NCBI RefSeq assembly: GCF_024181585.1
Contig: NZ_CP054258.1
Location: 1,550,001 to 1,614,000 of the forward strand
From: Treponema socranskii subsp. buccale
GTDB taxonomy: Bacteria; Spirochaetota; Spirochaetia; Treponematales; Treponemataceae
Length of the DNA: 64,000 nt
Direction of reading: 5' to 3'
The notes beneath the pieces were generated by a model that had not been told where the DNA came from, did not search any database, and saw only the letters and a program-made list of their open reading frames with translations. Made by a program: the position numbers and the translations under genes. Positions 1-6,698 of this stretch are shown in pieces (the first letter of the stretch is position 1; each line of letters begins with the position of its first letter).

Positions 1-2
1 CG

Positions 3-407
3 ACACTCAGCGAAGCCGGCGTCAGACCCTCGGTACAGCGCGTTGCGGTCTACTCCTATCTGTGCGAGCATCCCGTACATCCGACAGTGGAAACGCTCTA
101 CGCTTCCCTGTCGCCCGAATATCCGACGCTGTCGAAGACGACCATATACAATACGTTGAAATTATTCGAAGAAAAAAATCTCGTACACTCTCTCAAAATC
201 GAAGACGATAAACTGCGCTACGATGCGGACATACGACCGCACATCCATTTTAAATGCGAAAAATGCGGTAAAGTGTTCGACGTATTCGACGATACGAATA
301 TCGCCGACTACACGCTCAAAAGCACGAACGCCCTTCCCGAAGGTTTTGTCATGACAAAGATGCAGACCAATATGTGGGGTATCTGCCGCGACTGCGCAAA
401 GCGCTGA
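3..407 (+). CDS. Fur/PerR-family metal-dependent regulator, 5' end outside the window
   Basis: This is the downstream part of a Fur-superfamily repressor; the reading frame is open to the window edge and about 134 residues are visible. The visible N-terminal part (SEAGVRPSVQRVAVYSYL) is the family's winged-helix start, and SKTTIYNTLKLFEEKNLV is the recognition-helix region. Two CxxC pairs, CEKC at 255-266 and CRDC near the C-terminus, form the usual structural zinc site. PHIHFKCEKCG is the regulatory metal-site region. Family members repress metal uptake or peroxide defence genes; the sequence does not decide between Fur, PerR and Zur. A GTG at 87 is an internal codon, not the start. The next gene follows in the same direction after 60 nt. 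Confidence 0.85.
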   Translation, partial: TLSEAGVRPSVQRVAVYSYLCEHPVHPTVETLYASLSPEYPTLSKTTIYNTLKLFEEKNLVHSLKIEDDKLRYDADIRPHIHFKCEKCGKVFDVFDDTNIADYTLKSTNALPEGFVMTKMQTNMWGICRDCAKR

Positions 408-432
408 GGCGATTTCGCTCAATCGTCCCTCG

Positions 433-463
433 TTTTTTCCCGATAATCAAATTCGGGAGAAAA
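433..463 (+). promoter_or_regulatory. Hairpin that covers the ribosome binding site of the ankyrin lipoprotein gene
   Basis: Bases 433-443 (TTTTTTCCCGA) pair with 453-463 (TCGGGAGAAAA) in an 11-bp stem with one G-U pair and a 9-nt loop. The 3' arm contains GGGAG, the Shine-Dalgarno sequence of the ATG at 468. No T-run follows the 3' arm, so this is not a terminator. The pairing would hide the ribosome binding site and could make translation conditional. The pairing is seen; the regulatory role is inferred. Confidence 0.45.
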
Positions 464-467
464 CACA

Positions 468-3245
468 ATGATTAAAAAGACAATCACATACGTTTCGGCG
501 TTTATCTTCTGTTGTTTTATATTCGGATGCGCATCGACTCCGAAAGAAAGATCCGTCATCACATTGATTTTAAGCGGCAAAGGAAACGAAGCGAAAAGCC
601 TTTTCCAATCGAAATACGATATAAACGAAACCGACGCATCGGGAAATACGCCGCTCCATGCAGCCGCGCTCGTCGACGATGCGGATGTGGCGCACTTTTT
701 ATTGATAAAAGGCGCCGACGACACGAGAGTCAATTCCGACGGAGATACACCTCTGCACGCTGCAATCAAAAACGACAACTTCGGTGCAGTCCGCGTTTTT
801 GCGGAAAACGGCAGCGGCGTTTTCGTACGCAATGCTGACGGAAAAACGGCGCTCGAAGCGGGATTGGAAAAAAGCGATGCGTACGTTGCGGCTCTTATCA
901 CGCAAAATACCGGAAGAGAACGCGATTCGGACGGCAACACGATCGTCCATTACTGCGTCCGTATGCAAAACGAGGGCGCCGTACGCGAATGCATCAAAAA
1001 AGGCATTCCCGTTTCCATACAAAACAATGCGGGAAAAACGCCGCTCGACATCGCGCTCGAAGATTCCGGCGACGAAAAATCCGTCGCAATCGCAGCCGAT
1101 TTAATAACGGCGGGAGCCGAAACGAACGATAGTCAATTTTCGTATTTTCAAACGGCGGTTTCTGAGCGGAACTTCAATTACCGATTCGGCGACGGACAGA
1201 CGCCGCTCCACATAGCGGCGATACAACATCACAAAAGCATCGCGCGCTATCTCCTTGCAAACGGTGCGCACACATCGGCTCAGGACATAACCGGAGCGAC
1301 TCCGCTTCACGAAGCCGTCCGCTACGGCGATATCGATATCGCAAAAGCGCTGCTTGAAAGCGGTGCCGATGTAAACGCCGAAGACAATCTCGGAAAAACG
1401 CCCGTCATGCTCGTCATACCCGAAGATAAGCGCGAAGCGATGTATAGCCTCCTCATCGAACACGCAGCCGATGTCGCAAAAAAAGACGCATACGGCGATA
1501 CCGTGCTGCACACGGCAACGATGACATCCCTTGCTCCCTCTATTCTCGAACTGCTTGTCGCGGGAGGAGCCGATGTAAACGCTCGCAATAAAGACGGCGT
1601 TTCACCTCTTTTGATAGCGGTGCAAAAACGCAATTTAAGCCACGTCAAATTCTATGCCGAACGCGGAGCCGATATCAATTCCGCCGATAAAGCGGGGAAC
1701 ACTCCCCTTTCACTCGCGCTCAAAGACGGACAAGCCATGCTTGAAATGCTTGTCAACCGGACGAATGCGCTTTCACACGATTCGAACGGCAACACGCCGC
1801 TTCACACGGCGGTTATCGTCAACGCATCGATCGAACAGATCCGATACCTCATAAGTCTCACCGACGATATAAACGCGCGAAACAGCGACGGCAACAACGC
1901 GCTCTATCTCGCAGTCGAAAGGAACAATAAAAAAATCGGCGAACTTTTGCTTGCAAAAAATGCCGATATATTTTCGACAAACAACGCCAACGATTCGCCG
2001 CTCCACCTTGCACTGAAAAAAGGAGGCGATACGCAAGGCTGGCTCATCACATCGCGCACAATCAGTGCGACCGACGGAAGCGGCAACACGGCGCTGCATT
2101 ATGCGGTCGAATGGGATTTAAAAAAAGCCGCGCTTTCGCTCATCGAAAAGGGTGCAAACCCCGAAGCAAAAAACGCGAACGGAGAAACACCGCTTTTCAG
2201 CGCGGTAAAGACGAACGATCCGGCTATGATAGCCCTCATTGTAAAGGGCGGTTCATCGATAAAAGCAAGGGATAATCTGGGAAGCAGTCCGCTTCATACC
2301 GCCGTCCGTTGGGATGCCGATGCGTCCGTGCGGGAGCTCGTGCGCCTCGGCATCGACGTAAATGCACAAAACGTCGCAGGTAAATCCGCGCTTTCGGAAG
2401 CCGTGCTTGCAGGAAAACTTTCGACGGCGAAAGTATTAATCGATTCCGGAGCCGATATAAACGCAAGCGACAACACGGGACGAACGATTCTCATGGATGC
2501 GATTCGAAGCCGAAATGCCGACGTCATCGCGATGCTGCTTTCAAATAAAGCCAATCCCCAGATTCAGGAAATCAACGGACGGAACGCGTATCACGAAGCG
2601 GTGCTGACAGGAGACGCGCGCATCATCGCTTTAGTGCGCGATGCAGGAGGTAAAGCGCTCTCCCGCGACAAAAACGGAACCACGCCCTTTTCACTTGCGT
2701 TTGACAAAAGCGACGGCATCGTAAAAACCGTACTCGGAAACGACAAGACGATAACCGACAGCGACGGCAATACGCCTTTTCACATAATCGTTCAGGCAAA
2801 GGGACCGCTTCGAATTCTTTCCCTGCTCGCCTCTCTCGGCTATCCCCTCGACACGCGCAATGCCGAAGGCATGACACCGCTCGGTTATGCGGTCGAAAAC
2901 AACGATGAAAACTATGCGCGCATTTTACTGCAAAACGGCGCGAATCCTTTTTCATCGATCGACAAAAAAGGGCGGAACGCGGCGACGATCGCGCTTGCAA
3001 GCGAAGAGCGCATACTTGCCGATATAGCAAAATATGCCGGAACTAAATCGGACATACACGGCAATACGCTCCTGCACTACGCGGCACGCACGGCATCGGC
3101 GGACACCATACGAAAACTCCTCGCATACGGACTCGACGCAAACGCAAAAAATATTTCAGGCGAAACACCGTATATGACGGCTCTCCGCTGGAAGCGAAAC
3201 GATGCGGCGGCCGTACTGAAAGCTGCGGAAAACGTAAAGCGATAG
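468..3245 (+). CDS. Large ankyrin-repeat lipoprotein (925 aa)
   Basis: The N-terminus is a lipoprotein signal peptide with lipobox IFGC and acylated Cys21. The rest is an almost continuous array of ankyrin repeats with the hallmark G-N/K-T-PLH/LHxA pattern (for example GNTPLHAAALVDDADVAHFL and GQTPLHIAAIQHHKSIARYL). About two dozen repeats alternate between well conserved and degenerate. Ankyrin arrays bind proteins; the partner cannot be read from sequence. The protein should be anchored to a membrane and face the periplasm or the surface. The start ATG follows GGGAG by 8 nt. A small lipoprotein gene follows after 9 nt. No enzymatic domain is visible. Confidence 0.9.
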   Translation: MIKKTITYVSAFIFCCFIFGCASTPKERSVITLILSGKGNEAKSLFQSKYDINETDASGNTPLHAAALVDDADVAHFLLIKGADDTRVNSDGDTPLHAAIKNDNFGAVRVFAENGSGVFVRNADGKTALEAGLEKSDAYVAALITQNTGRERDSDGNTIVHYCVRMQNEGAVRECIKKGIPVSIQNNAGKTPLDIALEDSGDEKSVAIAADLITAGAETNDSQFSYFQTAVSERNFNYRFGDGQTPLHIAAIQHHKSIARYLLANGAHTSAQDITGATPLHEAVRYGDIDIAKALLESGADVNAEDNLGKTPVMLVIPEDKREAMYSLLIEHAADVAKKDAYGDTVLHTATMTSLAPSILELLVAGGADVNARNKDGVSPLLIAVQKRNLSHVKFYAERGADINSADKAGNTPLSLALKDGQAMLEMLVNRTNALSHDSNGNTPLHTAVIVNASIEQIRYLISLTDDINARNSDGNNALYLAVERNNKKIGELLLAKNADIFSTNNANDSPLHLALKKGGDTQGWLITSRTISATDGSGNTALHYAVEWDLKKAALSLIEKGANPEAKNANGETPLFSAVKTNDPAMIALIVKGGSSIKARDNLGSSPLHTAVRWDADASVRELVRLGIDVNAQNVAGKSALSEAVLAGKLSTAKVLIDSGADINASDNTGRTILMDAIRSRNADVIAMLLSNKANPQIQEINGRNAYHEAVLTGDARIIALVRDAGGKALSRDKNGTTPFSLAFDKSDGIVKTVLGNDKTITDSDGNTPFHIIVQAKGPLRILSLLASLGYPLDTRNAEGMTPLGYAVENNDENYARILLQNGANPFSSIDKKGRNAATIALASEERILADIAKYAGTKSDIHGNTLLHYAARTASADTIRKLLAYGLDANAKNISGETPYMTALRWKRNDAAAVLKAAENVKR

Positions 3246-3254
3246 GAAAGAAAA

Positions 3255-3644
3255 ATGAAAAAAATGTTTATTGTTTTATTTTTTTGTATTTTTTCAGTTA
3301 CGGTTTTATTTTCTTGTGCAACCGGAAGCGCATTAATTACCGGAACCAAAAGAACAGCAACGAATCCTGAAAATGTCGTAATTTATACGGAAGCACCGCC
3401 AAAATATGAAGTCATTGGAATTGTGACGGCTTCCAGCGATTTAGGATGGACCGAACAAGGTGATTTAAATTATGCAATAGCGGAATTAAAGAAACAAGCT
3501 GCAAAGATAGGGGCGAATGGGATAATTTTGGAAAATATCGGTACTTCAAACAGCGGTGGTATTATAAGCTACGGTGTGTATATTCCCGTTACTGCAAAAA
3601 ATGTTTCAGGAAAAGCAATTTATGTATCTGATGACATAAATTAG
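3255..3644 (+). CDS. Small putative lipoprotein (129 aa), unknown function
   Basis: A signal peptide ends in a lipobox-like LFSC with Cys21, so a lipoprotein is likely. The mature part contains YEVIGIVTASSDLGWTEQGD, then a helical segment, then GANGIILENIG. This resembles small lipoproteins with a YbjQ-like fold that convert many residues into one sheet-helix domain, but the match is weak. Codon use is much more AT-rich than in the ankyrin gene 9 nt upstream. That suggests a recent arrival as part of the AT-rich patch at 3250-4900. A GGAAAG-like ribosome binding site precedes the ATG. No function is assigned. Confidence 0.7.
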   Translation: MKKMFIVLFFCIFSVTVLFSCATGSALITGTKRTATNPENVVIYTEAPPKYEVIGIVTASSDLGWTEQGDLNYAIAELKKQAAKIGANGIILENIGTSNSGGIISYGVYIPVTAKNVSGKAIYVSDDIN

Positions 3645-3738
3645 ATTTGATTGTAAAAACACATAACGCAGTTTTCAAATTTGATAAATACAAGGTATTA
3701 AGGATAAAAACCGTTTACCCTATAAGCCGAGTGTAGGA

Positions 3739-3752
3739 TGCATATTTATGCA
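3739..3752. repeat. Short perfect inverted repeat TGCATA-TT-TATGCA
   Basis: This 14-bp site lies in the gene-free 3645-4025 stretch. Its ATGCAT/TTATGCA elements recur at 3869-3894 within the larger inverted repeat. It may be an operator; no partner gene is evident. The rest of this 380-bp gap is AT-rich and shows no coding signal. Confidence 0.3.
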
Positions 3753-3855
3753 ATTTTACGAACATCAAAAATTAATAATTTTTTTTGTAAATTTGTAAAA
3801 AAACGCTGAAAATCGACCTGTTTTAACGGGATCGTCGCTATTTCTGTCGAATTTT

Positions 3856-3900
3856 TTGATTGTATAAATATGCATCAGTATAATATATTTATGCAATCAA
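3856..3900. repeat. 45-bp AT-rich inverted repeat
   Basis: The left arm 3856-3871 (TTGATTGTATAAATAT) pairs with the right arm 3885-3900 (ATATTTATGCAATCAA). All 16 positions pair, counting one T-G, around a 13-nt centre. Flanking T and A residues extend the stem a few more positions. No T-run follows on either strand, so a terminator is unlikely. It could be a protein-binding site or the scar of an inserted element in the accessory patch. Confidence 0.4.
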
Positions 3901-3937
3901 AAGAGCGGTCGCGGAAATAGAAGCATACGCATAAGGG

Positions 3938-3970
3938 GCTGCCGAAAAGGGAATCGACTTTTGAGACAGC
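3938..3970. repeat. Dispersed hairpin repeat, copy A
   Basis: GCTGCCGAAAAG (3938-3949) faces CTTTTGAGACAGC (3958-3970). The same design, a GCTG-AAAAG arm opposite a CTTTTGA-ACAGC arm, recurs at 11938-11976 and 44030-44058. Copy A lies just upstream of the TTGACA before yefM. It may end transcription entering the toxin-antitoxin unit. Confidence 0.45.
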
Positions 3971-3973
3971 TTC

Positions 3974-4008
3974 TTGACATAACGTACGATTATTCGTACG
4001 TTTATACT
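3974..4008 (+). promoter_or_regulatory. yefM-yoeB promoter region with double GTAC palindrome operator
   Basis: TTGACA (3974-3979) and TATACT (4003-4008) flank a 9-bp inverted repeat, 3981-3989 (AACGTACGA) and 3994-4002 (TCGTACGTT). The two GTAC cores at 3984-3987 and 3996-3999 are 12 bp apart centre to centre. As recalled, E. coli YefM-YoeB represses through two palindromes with TGTACA cores at that same spacing. The 23-bp gap between the hexamers is too long for a normal promoter, so the true -35 is probably inside the palindrome. Autorepression by the antitoxin-toxin complex is inferred. Confidence 0.6.
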
Positions 4009-4025
4009 ATGAGGGAGGTATGTAA

Positions 4026-4268
4026 ATGGCAGTAATAACAGCGACGGCAGCCAGAACAAACCTTTATAATTTAATTGACAGAACAAAAGATTGTCATGAA
4101 CCGATTATAATTTCCGGTAAAAGAAATAATGCGGTTTTAATTTCAGAGGACGACTGGAATGCTATTCAAGAAACCTTGTACTTGTGCTCTATTCCGGGAA
4201 TGAGAGAATCAATCATTGAAGCAAGTAACGAACCATTGGAAGAGAGCATTAAGGAACTTGACTGGTAA
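4026..4268 (+). CDS. yefM: YefM-type antitoxin (Phd/YefM family)
   Basis: This 80-residue protein has the Phd/YefM layout. Residues 1-50 (AVITATAARTNLYNLIDRT, then PIIISGKRNNAVLISEDDW) form the dimeric DNA-binding domain. The acidic, flexible C-terminus (IEASNEPLEESIKELDW) is the part that wraps and neutralises YoeB. It should bind the toxin and, with it, the GTAC palindromes upstream. The ATG follows GGGAGG by 9 nt. Its stop overlaps the toxin start by one base (TAATG), giving translational coupling. It lies in the AT-rich patch and is followed by an attC site, so the pair may be an integron cassette. Confidence 0.92.
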   Translation: MAVITATAARTNLYNLIDRTKDCHEPIIISGKRNNAVLISEDDWNAIQETLYLCSIPGMRESIIEASNEPLEESIKELDW

Positions 4269-4528
4269 TGTGGACTGTAGTTTATTCAAAACAGGCGGCG
4301 AAAGACAGTAAAAAAATTAAACAGGCAAATCTGAAACAAACGGTAAAACATTTAATTGAAATTATAAAGAACAATCCTTTTGAAAATCCTCCGCCTTACG
4401 AAAAGTTAGTCGGTGATTTGACAGGAAAATATTCAAGAAGAATTAATATACGGCACCGTTTGGTATATGAAGTTTTCGAAAAAGAAAATACCGTTCGTAT
4501 TCTAAGAATGTGGACTCATTATGAATAA
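4268..4528 (+). CDS. yoeB: YoeB/Txe-family ribosome-dependent mRNA endonuclease toxin
   Basis: The 86-residue length and sequence match Txe/YoeB. The protein starts MWTVVYSKQAAKDSKKI and carries LVGDLTGKYSRRINIRHRLVY, and it ends in RMWTHYE with the conserved histidine-tyrosine tail. In the family a Glu, an Arg and the C-terminal His act as general base and acid, and matching residues are present. YoeB cleaves mRNA in the ribosomal A site; YefM masks it until the antitoxin is degraded. No truncation is visible, so the toxin is probably active. The stop codon lies 1 nt before the attC site. Confidence 0.93.
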   Translation: MWTVVYSKQAAKDSKKIKQANLKQTVKHLIEIIKNNPFENPPPYEKLVGDLTGKYSRRINIRHRLVYEVFEKENTVRILRMWTHYE

Positions 4529-4529
4529 A

Positions 4530-4595
4530 ACCTGACACCCGCTTCAATGCTGACAACACAGTCAAGCCGTGTTGCAGGTTAAGCGGCAGTTAGGC
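4530..4595 (+). mobile_element. Integron-type attC recombination site (solitary)
   Basis: This 66-bp site folds as an attC. The outer box R'' (ACCTGAC, 4530-4536) pairs with R' (GTTAGGC, 4589-4595), a perfect match to the R' consensus GTTRRRY, with one G-T pair. After 2-nt spacers, CCGCTT (4539-4544) pairs with AAGCGG (4581-4586). A bulged C (4545), AA/TT, a small internal loop, CTG/CAG, a bulged A (4553) and CAACAC/GTGTTG follow, with a 9-nt terminal loop. The extrahelical bases on one arm are the feature that sets attC strand polarity. It sits 1 nt after yoeB, where a cassette's attC belongs. R'' differs from RYYYAAC at one base. No integrase and no second attC is in view. Confidence 0.7.
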
Positions 4596-4601
4596 GGATG
4601 C

Positions 4602-4617
4602 GTCATTAACACATGAC
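4602..4617. repeat. Short hairpin GTCAT-TAACAC-ATGAC
   Basis: A 5-bp stem with a 6-nt loop lies just after the attC R' box and just before the broken small ORF. It may be part of that ORF's leader. No function is assigned. Confidence 0.25.
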
Positions 4618-4638
4618 ATAATAAGAAAAGAGGAAAAA

Positions 4639-4787
4639 ATGTTTAATAAAGGTAATGTTGTTAGATTAAATAGAAAATCATCCATTAATTATATACTTAT
4701 AATTTAATTATATATTTAGGAATCGCTATTATCGCTTTTGGGGGAGGTTTAGGATTTCAAAAAAGAATATTGGATAATACTAATTAA
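4639..4787 (+). pseudogene. Frameshifted small membrane-protein ORF downstream of attC
   Basis: An ATG preceded by GAGGAAAAA opens a reading frame of 22 codons (MFNKGNVVRLNRKSS then INYILII) that stops at 4705. A second frame continues without a start, reading NLIIYLGIAIIAFGGGLGF then QKRILDNTN, and ends at 4787. Together they look like a cytosolic N-terminus plus one membrane helix, broken by a frameshift in an AT-rich run. No family is recognised. Position and composition suit the degraded content of a second integron cassette. The remaining 4788-4895 holds nothing recognisable. Confidence 0.4.
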
Positions 4788-4895
4788 GAAATAATTATAA
4801 AGGGCACATATATTTTATTAGATGATTTTAACACAAAAATAAACTCGAATTATGTTTCTTTAAGAAAATATAATCAAATACAAGCTGTATTCACA

Positions 4896-5168
4896 TTACC
4901 CCGAATGAGCCTGCCCGCTATCTTTTTCTTTTTTCCAATCGTTGATAAATTTTTCGTATGCGTCGATCTGCGCGTCGAGGGCGCGCTGAACGACGGCGCT
5001 GCGCCCTTCCCAATTGTTTCCGTCGATTTCATACAGCACCTTGAGCGTCATCTCGAGCGTTTCGATCGTCAAATCTTTATCCTGTTCACGACGGCGGGCG
5101 AGCATACGCAGTTCGCCTTCAAAACATTCGTCGTACTGCCGCTCGAGAGAAGTCAAAGCATCGGTCAT
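4896..5168 (-). CDS. Conserved-looking small cytosolic protein (90 aa), unknown
   Basis: This protein is rich in Glu, Arg and Leu and predicted almost wholly helical (TDALTSLERQYDECFEGELR, later TLKVLYEIDGNNWEGRSAVV). No signal peptide or membrane segment is present. Composition is host-like, marking the end of the AT-rich patch. A promoter of TTGTAA (5198-5203), a 17-bp spacer and TAGTAT (5175-5180) stands 6 nt before the ATG, with no Shine-Dalgarno sequence, so the transcript is probably leaderless. The next gene, trpR, is divergent. No function is assigned. Confidence 0.7.
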   Translation of the reverse strand: MTDALTSLERQYDECFEGELRMLARRREQDKDLTIETLEMTLKVLYEIDGNNWEGRSAVVQRALDAQIDAYEKFINDWKKEKDSGQAHSG

Positions 5169-5174
5169 GGGTAC

Positions 5175-5203
5175 ATACTACACAAGATATTGGACTTTTA
5201 CAA
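5175..5203 (-). promoter_or_regulatory. Putative leaderless promoter of the 90-aa protein gene
   Basis: On the minus strand TTGTAA (5203-5198), a 17-bp spacer and TAGTAT (5180-5175) are followed after 6 nt by the ATG. The expected transcription start coincides with the start codon. Confidence 0.5.
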
Positions 5204-5236
5204 GCTTTCGTGATACTATACATTTCAAAGTTATCT

Positions 5237-5256
5237 CTAAAAACCGCAGTTTTTAG
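5237..5256. promoter_or_regulatory. Perfect hairpin in the intergenic region before trpR
   Basis: CTAAAAAC (5237-5244) and GTTTTTAG (5249-5256) form an 8-bp perfect inverted repeat with loop CGCA, upstream of trpR. It could be an operator for the divergent pair or a transcript structure. It does not match the known TrpR operator. Confidence 0.35.
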
Positions 5257-5299
5257 AAGTTCCCCATAGTATGATTCCAATGCAGAGCGGAAACGAGTT

Positions 5300-5626
5300 A
5301 TGAGCACACAGGCAGTGAAAAAAACAAAAAAAGGCGCGGCACAAAAAGCGCTCGAAGAAAGTTTTCTGGAGCTCTGCCGCCTCATCGCCGAAACGGACGA
5401 CGAGCGCTTTATCCGCGATTTTTTCGGCTGTCTTTTTACGCCTGCGGAACGGAAGGATTTTGCAAACAGGTGGCTCCTCGTCAAAGAAATCGACAAGGGC
5501 ACGACGCAGCGGGAAATCGCAAGAAGATTCGGTATGTCGCTGTGCAAAATCACGCGGGGATCGCGCGAACTGCACAAAGACGGAAGCGCGTTCCGCCGCA
5601 TGCTCGAAAAATTAAAAAGCGAATAA
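5300..5626 (+). CDS. trpR: TrpR-type tryptophan repressor homologue
   Basis: The 108-residue protein aligns with TrpR over its core, FTPAERKDFANRWLLVKEI, then the helix-turn-helix TTQREIARRFGMSLCKITRG. The ITRGS motif contains the arginine that stacks on tryptophan in E. coli TrpR. In that family the tryptophan-bound dimer represses tryptophan biosynthesis or uptake genes. The basic N-terminus (about 15 residues rich in Lys) is longer than usual. No tryptophan genes are in the window, so the target is unknown. YerC/YecD-type TrpR-like proteins are the alternative, but ITRGS favours true TrpR. The ATG follows GCGGAAACGAG. Confidence 0.8.
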   Translation: MSTQAVKKTKKGAAQKALEESFLELCRLIAETDDERFIRDFFGCLFTPAERKDFANRWLLVKEIDKGTTQREIARRFGMSLCKITRGSRELHKDGSAFRRMLEKLKSE

Positions 5627-5732
5627 ATGAAATAGGAAATCGGCGGACGGCTTAGCCCATCGCATACATACCGGCGCACAAAATCGCACGACGCCTGCCT
5701 AGTACAGCGCGCGTAAAATTGCGCAACGTCCT

Positions 5733-6698
5733 CTATTGTACGAGGAGGCAGCGCACGCGGTGACCGCTTTCCGTTTTCGTCAATTCGGGAAGCGCTTGGC
5801 AGCACGCCTTTTCCGCATGAGGACAGCGGTACGCAAAGGGGCAGCCCTTTTCGGCTTCGAGCGTCGTCTTTACTTCCGCGTTCGATGCCGCTTCTTTTCC
5901 GAGCGCGCCGTCGAACAAAAGCTTCGTATACGGATGCAATTTCGTTTCGTACAGATCGGCGGCAGGGGCTTCTTCGACGAGGATGCCGCGGTACATGACG
6001 CCGATCACATCGCAAAAATAAGAAGCGGCTTTCAAATCGTGCGTGATGAATAAAAAACTTAAACTCCGCGTTTTTCGAAGATCGTCGAGCAGATTGATGA
6101 TCTGTCCCTGAATCGAAACGTCGAGCGCCGAAATCACTTCGTCGCAGATGAGCGCTTCGGGCTCCATGATAAGTGCGCGCGCAATCGAAATGCGCTGCCG
6201 CTGTCCGCCTGAAAATTCCGACGGACGGCGGAAAAGGTCTGCTTCGCTCATGCCGACTTCTTTAATAATTTTTACCGCCCTTTCTTTTGCGTCGTCTTTT
6301 CCGCGCCATTCGGACGAATAGCGAAGCGGAGAAGTTATAATTTCAAAAACGTTCATGCGCGGATTGAGCGAACGTGCGGGATCCTGAAAAATATATTTTA
6401 CTTTTTCGCGGTAAGCGCGCATTTCGCTTTTCGTGTACGATGCGATGTTCCGCGCTTCTCCCGCTTCCGGCGCATAGCGTATTTCCCCCGATGTCGGTGA
6501 GTACATGCCGACCAAAAGACGTGCCGTCGTCGTTTTGCCGCAGCCCGATTCTCCGACCAATCCGTATGTCGATCCTCGTTGTATCGAAAAGGATACGTCG
6601 TTTACCGCGTACACCGTCCGCTCTCCGCGCGCAAAAAATCCCGCTTCGAAGCTGAACGTTTTAGAAAGATGCCGTACTTCGATTATCGCGCCGCTCAT
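5733..6698 (-). CDS. oppF: Oligopeptide ABC importer ATPase OppF/DppF
   Basis: This 321-residue ABC ATPase powers peptide import at the inner membrane. It has Walker A GESGCGKT (about residue 53), the signature FSGGQRQRISIARAL, and the D-loop and switch region of the family. The C-terminal oligopeptide/dipeptide domain, with clustered cysteines (CPFAYRCPHAEKACC), is specific to Opp/Dpp ATPases. It is the last gene of the operon oppA-oppB-oppCD-oppF, and its ATG overlaps the stop of oppCD by 4 nt (ATGA). It should pair with the ATPase half of the upstream fusion as the two nucleotide-binding domains. The exact peptide specificity cannot be read. Confidence 0.93.
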   Translation of the reverse strand: MSGAIIEVRHLSKTFSFEAGFFARGERTVYAVNDVSFSIQRGSTYGLVGESGCGKTTTARLLVGMYSPTSGEIRYAPEAGEARNIASYTKSEMRAYREKVKYIFQDPARSLNPRMNVFEIITSPLRYSSEWRGKDDAKERAVKIIKEVGMSEADLFRRPSEFSGGQRQRISIARALIMEPEALICDEVISALDVSIQGQIINLLDDLRKTRSLSFLFITHDLKAASYFCDVIGVMYRGILVEEAPAADLYETKLHPYTKLLFDGALGKEAASNAEVKTTLEAEKGCPFAYRCPHAEKACCQALPELTKTESGHRVRCLLVQ

